Positions 23,797 to 31,504 of a stretch of 42,206 nt of DNA are shown in pieces (the stretch's first letter is position 1; each line of letters begins with the position of its first letter). The notes under the pieces were generated by a model that saw only the letters and a program-made list of their open reading frames with translations, was not told the DNA's origin and did not search any database. Source of the DNA: WFZT01 sp964398355. Lineage in GTDB: Bacteria > Hydrothermota > Hydrothermia > B15-G9 > WFZT01. The translations under genes were made by a program, and so were the position numbers. The stretch spans positions 1 to 42,206 of the forward strand of contig CAYNMM010000124.1 of the NCBI GenBank assembly GCA_964398355.1, written 5' to 3'.

Positions 23797-25193
23797 CCTT
23801 CCTTTTTAGCCTCTTCCTTCTTGGGAAGGTATTTATCAATGTATTCTCTCCTGATTCTTGCAAGTTCTGACCTTGGAAACATTGACAGGAGTTCCCATCC
23901 TACAGAAAGAGTTTCTTCAATAGTTCTTGCCTTTTCTCCCTGATTTATCATTTCCCATTCGAATCTATCTGCAAATTTTAGATAGGTTCTGTCAATTTCA
24001 GACAGCGCGTCTTCACCGACAATTGCTACCAGTCTTCGCATATCTTTACCACGTGCATAGGAAGCATATAGCTGGTTAGCAAGTTCTCTGTGGTCTTCTC
24101 TTGTTTTACCCTTTCCAATTCCAAGATTCATCAAACGAGAGAGGGAGAGTAGAACATCGATTGGTGGAAATACACCTATTCTATGGAGCTCACGGGATAA
24201 AACTATCTGGCCTTCAGTAATATAACCCGTGAGGTCCGGAATTGGATGGGTCATGTCATCATCGGGCATGGTGAGGATTGGAATCTGGGTAACCGATCCC
24301 TTTTTTCCCTTGATTCTTCCTGCCCTTTCGTAGATTGTTGCAAGGTCTGTGTACATGTAGCCAGGATAACCTCTCCTTCCTGGTACTTCTTCTCTTGCTG
24401 CTCCTATCTCACGTAGTGCCTCACAGTAATTTGTCATATCGGTGAGGATAACGAGTACGTGGTAATCGAGTTCAAAAGCAAAATATTCCGCCACTGTGAG
24501 AGCGTATCTTGGAGTTAAGAGTCTTTCAATTGTTGGGTCATCAGCGAGGTTGATAAACGCAATGAGTTTTGAAAGTGCACCGGTCTTTTCAAACTCCTGC
24601 AAAAAATAGGTGTATTCTCTTTGAGTAATACCAATTGCTCCAAAGACGACAAGGAATTCTTCACCTTCCCCCCTGACCTCGGCATTTCTAATTATCATCG
24701 CGGCAATCTCATTGGCCGGTAAACCTGCACCTGAAAAGATCGGGAGCTTTTGACCGCGGACAAGAGTGTTAAATCCATCTATAGCAGATATTCCAGTTTG
24801 AATAAAGTCCGCCGGTTTGTCTCTTGAAATGGGGTTTATAGGAAGTCCAATAATTGGGAGCCTTTTTTCCGGGATCACAGGTGGCAACCCATCTATAGGC
24901 TCACCCCTTCCGTTAAAAATCCTACCGACCATGTCCCTTGAGACACCAAAACGTACGACATCTTCGAGCAAACGAATTCTTGTGGTTTTTACATCAAGTC
25001 CAAGTGTACCCTCGAGAACCTGAATTACTGCATAATCTTCTGTAACCTCAAGCACCTGACCGGATTTCTTCTGGTCATCCCCCACCAGAATTTCAACCTG
25101 CGCTCCGTAGGAGAGCTCTTTAGCCTTCTCTACGATTAAAATTGGCCCGGATATATAACTGATATTAGTATATTCCTTCGTGGTTAAATCCAT
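23793..25193 (-). CDS. atpB: V/A-type ATP synthase subunit B
   Basis: 466 residues, full length. Family marks: YISGPILIVEKAKELSYGAQ, VGRIFNGRGEPIDGLPPVIP, PIFSGAGLPANEIAAMIIRN (the non-canonical P-loop of B subunits), EYFAFELDYHVLVILTDMTN and PPIDVLLSLSRLMNLGIGKG. In the complex, B is the non-catalytic nucleotide-binding partner of A. None of the other subunits (A, D, E, I, K) is beside it: the region upstream is gene-free and a porin-like gene follows. GGGAGAGG precedes the ATG. The complete ATPase operon must be elsewhere, or this is a separated copy. Confidence 0.97.
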   Translation of the reverse strand: MDLTTKEYTNISYISGPILIVEKAKELSYGAQVEILVGDDQKKSGQVLEVTEDYAVIQVLEGTLGLDVKTTRIRLLEDVVRFGVSRDMVGRIFNGRGEPIDGLPPVIPEKRLPIIGLPINPISRDKPADFIQTGISAIDGFNTLVRGQKLPIFSGAGLPANEIAAMIIRNAEVRGEGEEFLVVFGAIGITQREYTYFLQEFEKTGALSKLIAFINLADDPTIERLLTPRYALTVAEYFAFELDYHVLVILTDMTNYCEALREIGAAREEVPGRRGYPGYMYTDLATIYERAGRIKGKKGSVTQIPILTMPDDDMTHPIPDLTGYITEGQIVLSRELHRIGVFPPIDVLLSLSRLMNLGIGKGKTREDHRELANQLYASYARGKDMRRLVAIVGEDALSEIDRTYLKFADRFEWEMINQGEKARTIEETLSVGWELLSMFPRSELARIRREYIDKYLPKKEEAKKEG

Positions 25194-25647
25194 AGTACCT
25201 CTCCCTCAGATTTTTGTAAGTTTTTCAAGCTTAAAGAGTTGATTTATATATGTCAAGGGAAAAAATGAGAAACTGTCCGAAAATGATAAACGGTACTAAC
25301 CATTCCCTATCCACTTTACAAGAGAAGATGAAGGAATGTTGCCTATCTTTAATCCTCTCCCACACTCCTTTGAAGCGTGGAAGAGAATACCTCGATAATC
25401 TAACCATATTGCTTGTGTTGCATAGGAGGAGGAAACAAGAAACACTCTTGTTTTTCAAGACATATTTTTTTCGACCACTTTTGAGAAAAAAATGACAATT
25501 GATTAAATTCCAAGTTGAAGAAATTTCTCATCCGAAACGTAAATTTTTCCCAGTCAACTCAATGATAATCATAACTTTATGACGGATGCTATCATATCGG
25601 AAAGAAAGTTTGTAAATAGTTTGTTTTGCATGTGTTATCCGTGATTT
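25194..25647. other. Gene-free region with a probable decayed repeat copy
   Basis: No credible gene; a 75-codon minus-strand frame has no recognisable feature. A minus-strand TTGACA (25256-25251) may be the -35 of the atpB operon, although the -10 candidates 15-16 bases away are weak. The segment 25335-25390 (CTTTAATCCTCTCCCACAC ... GTGGAAGAGA) resembles the hairpin blocks of the dispersed repeat, but less clearly than the other copies. Confidence 0.5.
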
Positions 25648-26691
25648 TTATCCATCAGCGAAAAGTATTCCTTTATAGGCATTGCATAAGGTTCTAATAA
25701 ATGTGATTGACCAGATACCAAGTAATAAGAAGTACAGCATAAATCCGAAGTAGTCAATAATCCTTATTTTAAAAATTGTGGATACCAGGTGAGAAGAAGC
25801 AACGTAAGCTCCAAGCGGAAATGTGAATGCCCACCATGACATCGCATAGGGAAGCTTTAATTTTCTTACATAATGTAATGTCATGATCACGGCTATAAAG
25901 AACCACCATACACCGAATCCCCAGAATATCAAACCAAAAACCCAGAAGGGCTCCCTCATCGAAATAAATATTGATTTGTTGATTAAATTTATAAGAGATA
26001 CCGTTCCTGCACCAATAGGTCCAAGATTGATCCAAATAGTAGGTGCGAGTGTATTCGGTAATGGATTATGCAAAATAAATCGATACATACAGATTGATAG
26101 CAGTGCCAGGTAAATAAAAAATCCACTCCCCCAGCCATAGTAATTGATAAACACAAATAATTGTTCAAGAAAACTCTGAGATTTTCCAATAAATTGGCTA
26201 CCAGCGATAGGAATCACTATTAAAGCAACAGGTGGGATAAACCATGCAGGATTTATATGATCGATTTTAACATGGTTCTCCTTAAAGGTGATATATGGAA
26301 TCAAAAAGCTAAAAATCACTGTAAGGAGTGTTCCGCACAACCAAAAAATTTCTGCCGTTAGCTTTTCTTTCCCTATGAGAAGAAAATCCGAAGCCAGAAC
26401 AAGCATGCCAACAGACATTGTGGGGTAAAAATTAGAAACTATTGGGTGATTCAAATCGCTAAGCGCTTTATCTGTAAAAATTATCCACCTGAGAAGCCAG
26501 GGGATTAAGAGTATGGCGAACATAGCGATGTTTAGAATAAACAAAATCTTTGCCAATAAGTAGAGTATCCCAAAATATTGCGAATAAAACAAACTTGTGA
26601 TGGCAAGGATTCCTGTGCCCATGACGCTTGCGAACCAGGCAGGTGAGAAGTTCTTTATTATTTCGCACTTGCAGTTGATATATTCGAGCAT
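25648..26691 (-). CDS. TehA/SLAC1-type (TDT family) channel or exporter
   Basis: 347 residues with ten predicted membrane helices. The N-terminal motif NFSPAWFASVMGTGILA is diagnostic of the tellurite-resistance/dicarboxylate transporter family, with further marks HPIVSNFYPTMSVGMLVLAS, INLGPIGAGTVSLINLINK and YAMSWWAFTFPLGAYVASSH. Members include TehA, the sulfite exporter Ssu1, malate permease Mae1 and plant SLAC1 anion channels. Anion (sulfite, nitrate, dicarboxylate) efflux is likely; the exact ion is not readable. ATAGGAGGTG precedes the ATG, and a clear promoter lies upstream, so it is a single-gene transcript. Confidence 0.92.
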   Translation of the reverse strand: MLEYINCKCEIIKNFSPAWFASVMGTGILAITSLFYSQYFGILYLLAKILFILNIAMFAILLIPWLLRWIIFTDKALSDLNHPIVSNFYPTMSVGMLVLASDFLLIGKEKLTAEIFWLCGTLLTVIFSFLIPYITFKENHVKIDHINPAWFIPPVALIVIPIAGSQFIGKSQSFLEQLFVFINYYGWGSGFFIYLALLSICMYRFILHNPLPNTLAPTIWINLGPIGAGTVSLINLINKSIFISMREPFWVFGLIFWGFGVWWFFIAVIMTLHYVRKLKLPYAMSWWAFTFPLGAYVASSHLVSTIFKIRIIDYFGFMLYFLLLGIWSITFIRTLCNAYKGILFADG

Positions 26692-26742
26692 TTTGACACC
26701 TCCTATGATGATTTATTGTAAATTTTGTCATAAAGGCTTTAT

Positions 26743-26771
26743 ATATTAGTAACAAATAAACATTTTGTCAA
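26743..26771 (-). promoter_or_regulatory. Promoter of the TehA-like gene
   Basis: On the minus strand TTGACA (26771-26766), a 17-base spacer and TAATAT (26748-26743). A leader of about 45 bases with a strong ribosome-binding site follows. Confidence 0.75.
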
Positions 26772-26787
26772 CATATCAGTATTGAAG

Positions 26788-26819
26788 ATCTCTTAATTTA
26801 TGAATCTCTTAATTTATGA
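26788..26819 (+). repeat. Exact tandem duplication of a 16-bp unit
   Basis: ATCTCTTAATTTATGA occurs twice in direct succession (26788-26803 and 26804-26819), in the gap between divergent genes. It could be two protein-binding sites a turn and a half apart or a recent slippage duplication. Confidence 0.9.
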
Positions 26820-26976
26820 GTGGTTAATCTGGGTAAAAATTAGAATAATTCAAATTTTGTTATGGACCTTTATAACGTACCTTTATTGTGGTATTGAGTG
26901 TAGAAACTGAGTTCCCCCGGGAAAAATCAGAGGGTTATTCGGTATAGTTTTTCTCTTGGAAATTCATTGTAAAGTA

Positions 26977-27005
26977 TTGATTTTTGCAATAATTGTCTTT
27001 AAATT
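26977..27005 (+). promoter_or_regulatory. Candidate promoter of the B12-binding protein operon
   Basis: TTGATT (26977-26982), 17 bases, TAAATT (27000-27005). The ATG at 27026 follows with GGGAGG in a very short leader. I see no cobalamin riboswitch fold here. Confidence 0.4.
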
Positions 27006-27025
27006 AAAAAATCAGGGAGGTGACT

Positions 27026-27442
27026 ATGGAGAAAAAGATTAAGGTATTAATAGCAAAGCCGGGTCTTGATGGGCATGATAGAGGTGCAAAAGTTGTTGCC
27101 CGCGCTTTGAGAGATGCTGGCATGGAAGTTATTTATACCGGCCTACATCAAACCGCGGAGATGATTGTTGAAACTGCTCTTCAGGAGGACGTTGACGTTA
27201 TTGGACTCTCCATACTCTCTGGTGCTCACATGACATATTTCCCGAAAGTCCTGAAGCTTATGAAAGAAAAAGGACTCGATGATGTACTGCTTTTTGGTGG
27301 AGGAATCATCCCGGAAGAGGATGCCAAAAAACTTCAGGAAATGGGGGTTGGCAAAATATTTGGCCCTGGCACTCCAACTGAAGAAACGGTAAAATATATC
27401 AAGGAGTGGTATGAAAAACATAGAAAAGGGAGAGAAGGTTAA
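27026..27442 (+). CDS. Stand-alone cobalamin (B12)-binding protein, methylmalonyl-CoA mutase C-terminal type
   Basis: 138 residues from ATG 27026 with GGGAGG five bases upstream. The B12 signature is complete: KPGLDGHDRGAKVVARALRD carries the DxHxxG lower-ligand loop, SILSGAHMTYFPKVL the SxL motif, and FGGGIIPEEDAKKL the GG motif. It corresponds to the small subunit of two-part (archaeal-type) methylmalonyl-CoA or related acyl-CoA mutases. The large catalytic subunit and the MeaB GTPase are not in the window. The downstream genes share the message through overlaps but do not suggest a pathway. Confidence 0.95.
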   Translation: MEKKIKVLIAKPGLDGHDRGAKVVARALRDAGMEVIYTGLHQTAEMIVETALQEDVDVIGLSILSGAHMTYFPKVLKLMKEKGLDDVLLFGGGIIPEEDAKKLQEMGVGKIFGPGTPTEETVKYIKEWYEKHRKGREG

Positions 27443-27653
27443 TCTCTCTTTTTACTCGGGATACAAAAGAGATGAACACCCGATAAGTGTCACTGTAAAT
27501 GGTGTAAGGTTGACTGTAACAAAAGCTGTGCCTTTCGGGCTTTATAAATATCCAGATGGCAGTATAAAAAGAAAATTTCTGTTGTTTACGTCCGATGGAC
27601 ACAAGTATTTAATTTCACAGGGCGAGGGCAATAGTTGGTTTGTTGAGAAATAA
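27411..27653 (+). CDS. Small uncharacterised protein
   Basis: 80 residues. The start overlaps the B12-binding gene by 32 bases and the stop touches the cdd start, so it fits tightly in the operon and is very likely real. The pattern is beta-rich, LSFYSGYKRDEHPISVTVNG then RLTVTKAVPFGLYKYPDGSI and KRKFLLFTSDGHKYLI, resembling small single-domain beta proteins in which a nucleic-acid or protein partner is bound. No family is recognised with confidence; no Cys, signal peptide or membrane segment is present. Confidence 0.7.
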   Translation: MKNIEKGEKVNLSFYSGYKRDEHPISVTVNGVRLTVTKAVPFGLYKYPDGSIKRKFLLFTSDGHKYLISQGEGNSWFVEK

Positions 27654-28057
27654 TGGATTTTGAACTGGCAAAAAAACTTATCAAAAAGGCCAGAGAAGCT
27701 CTTATAAATTCCTACTCTCCATATTCCAGGTTGAAAGTAGGAGCTGCTCTTCTTACTCAGGATGGTAAGATATTCACAGGTGTTAATATAGAAAACGCAT
27801 CCTTCAGTCTCACAATTTGTGCTGAAAGAGTTGCGGTCTTTAAAGCAGTCTCTGAAGGATACAGAGATTTCAAGGCCATTGCTATTACCAGCGATAGGGG
27901 AAAAATAATGCCCTGTGGTGCCTGCAGACAGGTGCTTGCAGAATTCTCACCACAGATACAAGTCATTGTTGGAGATGAAAATGAGATTGAAATTTATAGT
28001 CTCACTTCACTTCTACCGGAAGGTTTTCATAAGTCTTTTCTTGGTAGCTTTGATTAG
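27653..28057 (+). CDS. cdd: Cytidine deaminase (tetrameric type)
   Basis: 134 residues, the length of the tetrameric class. The substrate-binding N-terminus YSPYSRLKVGAALLTQDG and GVNIENASF precede the zinc and catalytic motif TICAERVAVF (Cys ligand and catalytic Glu) and the second motif MPCGACRQVLAEFSPQ (two Cys ligands). It deaminates cytidine and deoxycytidine to uridine and deoxyuridine in pyrimidine salvage. The C-terminal part is overlapped by 77 bases by the start of the following lipoprotein gene in another frame. Confidence 0.96.
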   Translation: MDFELAKKLIKKAREALINSYSPYSRLKVGAALLTQDGKIFTGVNIENASFSLTICAERVAVFKAVSEGYRDFKAIAITSDRGKIMPCGACRQVLAEFSPQIQVIVGDENEIEIYSLTSLLPEGFHKSFLGSFD

Positions 28058-28580
28058 CGTTTTCACTTCCTGCATCCACAGGCAGGAGGCTCGACCCGTC
28101 TCAGCAGAATTCATCCTTGATAAGATTTCAAAAGAAGCTGGATTACGTAATGATTTAACCATAATTGGTAGTTTCGAAATCCAAACAGAATCCTTTAACT
28201 ATGCCGGGCATTTTATTTTAAATAAAAATGTTCAGGGCATAAAATTGAGGATATATGGTCCTTTTGGGATGAAGACACAGGATTTATCGATTACACCTGA
28301 AGTTATTAAGGACACAATCCTTCTTTATATTCTTGGTTATTATCCTCAAATTAACGGAGTGATTTACCAGCGTGGAACTGATTACTTTATTCCAGGTGAT
28401 AAGATTACATTAAAAACTGATAATCACGGGAATGTCTTGCTCGTATCGTTTAAGAGGATTAAAATTTTCCTCAATAATTACAGAAAAATTAAAGATTATA
28501 AAATGCCAGAGAAAATAATTGTCAGGAAAGGGACAGAAACCTTGAGGATAAAAATATCAAAAGTGGAGTTTGGATCATGA
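27981..28580 (+). CDS. Probable outer-membrane lipoprotein, LolB/DUF4292-like
   Basis: 199 residues from ATG 27981, chosen because GGAG lies six bases upstream; other in-frame starts are ATG 27975 and a farther ATG, all inside cdd. The N-terminus has a hydrophobic segment VFISLFLVALISVFTSC whose Cys is the likely lipidation site (non-standard Phe at -3). The remainder is beta-rich, LTIIGSFEIQTESFNYAGHF and GIKLRIYGPFGMKTQDLSI, reminiscent of LolB/DUF4292 lipoproteins that handle lipids or lipoproteins at the outer membrane. The assignment rests on pattern rather than on a diagnostic motif. Its stop overlaps the ogt start (ATGA). Confidence 0.65.
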   Translation: MRLKFIVSLHFYRKVFISLFLVALISVFTSCIHRQEARPVSAEFILDKISKEAGLRNDLTIIGSFEIQTESFNYAGHFILNKNVQGIKLRIYGPFGMKTQDLSITPEVIKDTILLYILGYYPQINGVIYQRGTDYFIPGDKITLKTDNHGNVLLVSFKRIKIFLNNYRKIKDYKMPEKIIVRKGTETLRIKISKVEFGS

Positions 28581-29095
28581 AATATGTGTACTATAGCATA
28601 ATAACAATAAATAACAGGAAAATTGCTCTTGCCAAGACTGATAAAGGACTCGTAAAAATTAGTTTTATAAGAGAAATATATCCCTTTCTTGAATGGATAG
28701 AAAAAAACCTGCCGGACCATGAGATAAAGTTTGATAGTGATAAATTCCGGAAAGAGAAGGAGGAGCTGATAGAATATTTTAGTGGTAAAAGAAAATCATT
28801 TGATCTTGAAATTAACATTATTGCTCCAGATTTTTATAGACTGGTATATGAGGAAGTAAAGAAAATTCCCTACGGGCAAACCACTACCTACGGTGAAATT
28901 GCAAAAAGGATAGGGAAGAGGAATGCATCAAGGGCTGTGGGTAGAGCACTAAATAGAAATCCTTTGCCAATACTTATCCCATGTCACAGGGTGGTTGGAA
29001 AGGGTGGACGTCTTACGGGATTTTTTGCGGGTCTTGCTGTGAAAAGGCAGCTCCTTGAACTCGAAAAGAACAATGGAAAAAATCCAACCTTTTGA
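28577..29095 (+). CDS. ogt: Methylated-DNA--protein-cysteine methyltransferase (O6-alkylguanine repair)
   Basis: 172 residues. The C-terminal DNA-binding and active-site domain is complete: IPYGQTTTYGEIAKRIG (helix-turn-helix), RAVGRALNRNPLPILIPCHR with the acceptor Cys in PCHR, and GRLTGFFAGLAVKRQLLELE. It moves the alkyl group from O6-alkylguanine to its own cysteine, a suicide reaction. The N-terminal domain is short and typical. It overlaps the lipoprotein stop (ATGA) and the methyltransferase start. Confidence 0.95.
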   Translation: MKYVYYSIITINNRKIALAKTDKGLVKISFIREIYPFLEWIEKNLPDHEIKFDSDKFRKEKEELIEYFSGKRKSFDLEINIIAPDFYRLVYEEVKKIPYGQTTTYGEIAKRIGKRNASRAVGRALNRNPLPILIPCHRVVGKGGRLTGFFAGLAVKRQLLELEKNNGKNPTF

Positions 29096-29720
29096 GACAA
29101 GATTTGAAAGATACGATCAGTGGTATGAAAAATTTCCTGGAAAAAAATTGTATTCCATAGAACTTGATTGCTTAAAAAAAGTTTCACGCCACGTATCTGA
29201 AGAATCTCTGGAAATTGGAGTTGGAACTGGCAGATTTGCTGAGAAACTAAACGTCAAATATGGACTTGATCCGGCATTCAATCCCTTAACCATTGCGAAG
29301 AGAAGGGGAATTTTAGTTCTACAGGCAGATGGTAGGGATACACCATTTAAAAATGACGCATTTGATCAACTTTTTTTAATCGTTACAATTTGTTTTGCCG
29401 ATGATCCTGAAGGGCTGATTAGAGAGGCGTTCAGAATACTTCGTCCCGGAGGAAGCATATTCCTTGGTCTTGTTCCAAAGGAGAGTTCCTGGGGGAAATA
29501 TTATTTGAGTCTGAAGGCGGAAGGACATTTCTTTTATCAGTATGCTACCTTTTTTACAATTGATGAAGTTTTTCTTATGTTAAAGAAAAATGGATTTCAT
29601 AATTTTTCAGGTCTATCGACACTATACGGTCCACCCCCAGATGGTTTTACGAAGGAGGAGGTGAGAGAAGAGATATCGGAGAATGCAGGTTTTGTCTGTA
29701 TTAAAGCCGAAAAGCCGTAG
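29073..29720 (+). CDS. Class I SAM-dependent methyltransferase
   Basis: 215 residues from ATG 29073 (MEKIQPFETRFERYDQWYEK), overlapping ogt by 23 bases. SAM-binding motif I is SLEIGVGTGRFAEKL, motif II LVLQADGRDTPFKNDAFDQL, and the post-motif helix EAFRILRPGGSIFLG. This is the Methyltransf_11 family. The substrate is unknown; the N-terminal pattern FERYDQWYEK...Y is common among small-molecule methyltransferases of thermophiles. It is the last gene of the run from 27026. Confidence 0.88.
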   Translation: MEKIQPFETRFERYDQWYEKFPGKKLYSIELDCLKKVSRHVSEESLEIGVGTGRFAEKLNVKYGLDPAFNPLTIAKRRGILVLQADGRDTPFKNDAFDQLFLIVTICFADDPEGLIREAFRILRPGGSIFLGLVPKESSWGKYYLSLKAEGHFFYQYATFFTIDEVFLMLKKNGFHNFSGLSTLYGPPPDGFTKEEVREEISENAGFVCIKAEKP

Positions 29721-29770
29721 TGGGCATCATTATTTATTGGAATTTCTATGGTTTTATGACATTTTAAACC

Positions 29771-29800
29771 TTGACAGATTACCAAGTAATAGATTAAAAA
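29771..29800 (+). promoter_or_regulatory. Candidate promoter of the OmpA lipoprotein gene
   Basis: A perfect TTGACA (29771-29776) is followed 17-18 bases later by a poor -10 (TTAAAA or TAAAAA, 29794-29800). A leader of about 45 bases ends in AAGGAGGTTT before the ATG. Confidence 0.4.
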
Positions 29801-29850
29801 TTAGATACTCGATTACCTGTAACTGGAATAAAAACAAGGAGGTTTAAGTT

Positions 29851-30783
29851 ATGAAGAAGCTTGCAAGAATTGGAGTACTTGGAGTAATTGTGCTCGCAAT
29901 GGTATCCTGCGCTCCCAAAAAAGCTCCATCTTTCGGCTTAACCTATGAAGATGGGGTCAGGGTTATGGGAAAGGTTTATGATGAAGCAACAAATAAACCC
30001 CTCAACGCAAATGTTGTCCTTCCCATCATCCCTCTGAATATAAAGACTGATGCAGACGGAAGTTATATCATCAGGAATCTTCCAGTTGGAAGTTATAAAG
30101 CGACATTCTCTGCATGGGGATATGAGCCCAAGACAGTTACAATTGAGGTGAAGGAAGGACAAATTACCAAACTCGATGTTGGTCTTACAAAAATTCAGAC
30201 AACAGTTTCAGGTGTGCTTTACGATGGAAAAACACACAAACCAATTTCTGGTACAGTTGAAGTTGACCCTGAAGGTCTTACAATTACAGCGACCAATGGA
30301 AAATATAGTCTTTCACTTCCATTTGGAGTGTACATGCTAAAAGCAAAGGCTGAAAAACATATATTTGATGTTAAAACAGTAGTGGTGAAAGATACAAAGC
30401 CACTTAAGGTCAATTTTGTCCTTGCAAAAGCGACAGGTTATCAGTCTTTTGCCAATAAATTCCCTATTATTTACTTTGACTTTGACTCTTACAAAATTAA
30501 GCCAGAGTATGAGAGTGCACTTGATAAGGTTGCAGATCTTCTCAAGGCAAATCCAAATCTTGTCGTAGAGGTAGCTGGCCATGCAAGCTCTGAAGGTTCA
30601 TTCGAGTACAATGCTGCCCTCTCCTTAAAGAGAGCACTTGCAGTTAGAGATTACCTCATTAAGAAAGGTATTTCTCCTGAAAGGTTAATCCCCAGAGGCT
30701 ATAGTGAATCGCGAGTTGCAGATTTCAATTACAAGATATCCCAGAGAAAGAAGAACAGAAGAGTTGAATTTCTTGTCCGTTAA
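29851..30783 (+). CDS. OmpA/Pal-family lipoprotein with two carboxypeptidase-regulatory-like domains
   Basis: 310 residues. The signal peptide with lipobox VLAMVSC predicts a lipid-anchored protein. Two beta-sandwich repeats follow: GKVYDEATNKPLNANVVLPI...GSYIIRNLPVGSYKATF (about 40-110) and GVLYDGKTHKPISGTVEVDP...GKYSLSLPFGVY (about 115-195). The C-terminal OmpA domain has IIYFDFDSYKIKPEYESAL, VVEVAGHASSEGSFEYNAAL and the peptidoglycan-binding SQRKKNRRVEFLV. It tethers the outer membrane to the cell wall. Its stop overlaps the ccmE-like start (TAATG). Confidence 0.94.
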   Translation: MKKLARIGVLGVIVLAMVSCAPKKAPSFGLTYEDGVRVMGKVYDEATNKPLNANVVLPIIPLNIKTDADGSYIIRNLPVGSYKATFSAWGYEPKTVTIEVKEGQITKLDVGLTKIQTTVSGVLYDGKTHKPISGTVEVDPEGLTITATNGKYSLSLPFGVYMLKAKAEKHIFDVKTVVVKDTKPLKVNFVLAKATGYQSFANKFPIIYFDFDSYKIKPEYESALDKVADLLKANPNLVVEVAGHASSEGSFEYNAALSLKRALAVRDYLIKKGISPERLIPRGYSESRVADFNYKISQRKKNRRVEFLVR

Positions 30784-31193
30784 TGACGCGTAGATCACGA
30801 AATATAAAGCTTTTGCTTGTAAGCGTATCGTTTGTTCTTTTACTGGCTTATGTGGTGGGTGCAGGTTTAAAAAAGACATTCGTCTATTACTATACAGTAG
30901 ACGAGCTTAAGGCGAATGCCAGTAAAGTAGATGGAAAGTACGTGAAGGTTTCAGGCGAGGTGGTTGCCGGTTCGGTTAACCGAACCGGCAACCACCTCGC
31001 CTTTATTATCTCTGAAAATGGAGATTCCTTGAATGTAGTGTATTCCGGTCCTGTGCCAGATGCTTTTACAGAAGGTATTTCGGTAGTTGTCGAGGGGACT
31101 TATTATAAAAAACAAAACCTCCTGAAGGCCAAAAATCTCCTCACAAAATGCCCCTCCAAATACGAATCAGAATTGGACAGTACGAAAACCTGA
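30783..31193 (+). CDS. ccmE: CcmE-type heme chaperone, CxxxY variant
   Basis: 136 residues. One N-terminal membrane anchor (LLLVSVSFVLLLAYVVGAGL), then an OB-fold periplasmic domain with family marks YVKVSGEVVAGSV, VVYSGPVPDAFTEGISVVVE and LLKAKNLLTKCPSKY. At the heme-attachment site ordinary CcmE has HxxxY; here it is CPSKY (CxxxY), the form known from archaea and Desulfovibrio. CcmE carries heme to apocytochromes during c-type maturation, so the octaheme protein at 6109 is a likely client. No other ccm gene is in the window. Residues 57-73 are encoded by a perfect 50-bp palindrome. Co-transcribed with the OmpA lipoprotein. Confidence 0.86.
   Translation: MTRRSRNIKLLLVSVSFVLLLAYVVGAGLKKTFVYYYTVDELKANASKVDGKYVKVSGEVVAGSVNRTGNHLAFIISENGDSLNVVYSGPVPDAFTEGISVVVEGTYYKKQNLLKAKNLLTKCPSKYESELDSTKT
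30953..31002. repeat. Perfect 50-bp palindrome (no loop) inside ccmE
   Basis: Arms 30953-30977 and 30978-31002 are exact reverse complements; the centre is GGTTAACC. It encodes GEVVAGSVNRTGNHLA. GEVVAGSV is the conserved half; NRTGNHL falls in the variable loop. Confidence 0.95.
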
Positions 31194-31504
31194 CGACTGA
31201 GACTATAAGTTCTTTCCAAATATAAATTCGTCCTGTCAAACCACTTTAAAAAACCTTTTCGAAGATTCAGTACACTTTTTGAATTTGGAGACTGTCAGGA
31301 AAAGGGTGTTTCAACTTATCACCAGATCTCTCCTTAAAAAGCACGTGGAGGAAATGCTTGACTCAACAATTATTGCAACTTCTCTTTTCCACCTAACATA
31401 GTGAAGTTCCTTTACCTAAAAAGCAAGCCTGATTTCAAGGTACCGTAAAGAATGAAAGTAACCATCACCCAGCTGTCCCGCACCCTCTTTAAATTTCTTT
31501 TTGC

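Noticed and set aside
25231..25458. 75-codon minus-strand frame upstream of atpB
   Set aside because: No domain, no start signal, lies in repeat-like sequence, and its composition is unlike the neighbouring genes.
26771..27025. Possible cobalamin riboswitch before the B12-binding gene
   Set aside because: I could not find the conserved B12-box or the expected multistem fold; the leader after the candidate promoter is too short.
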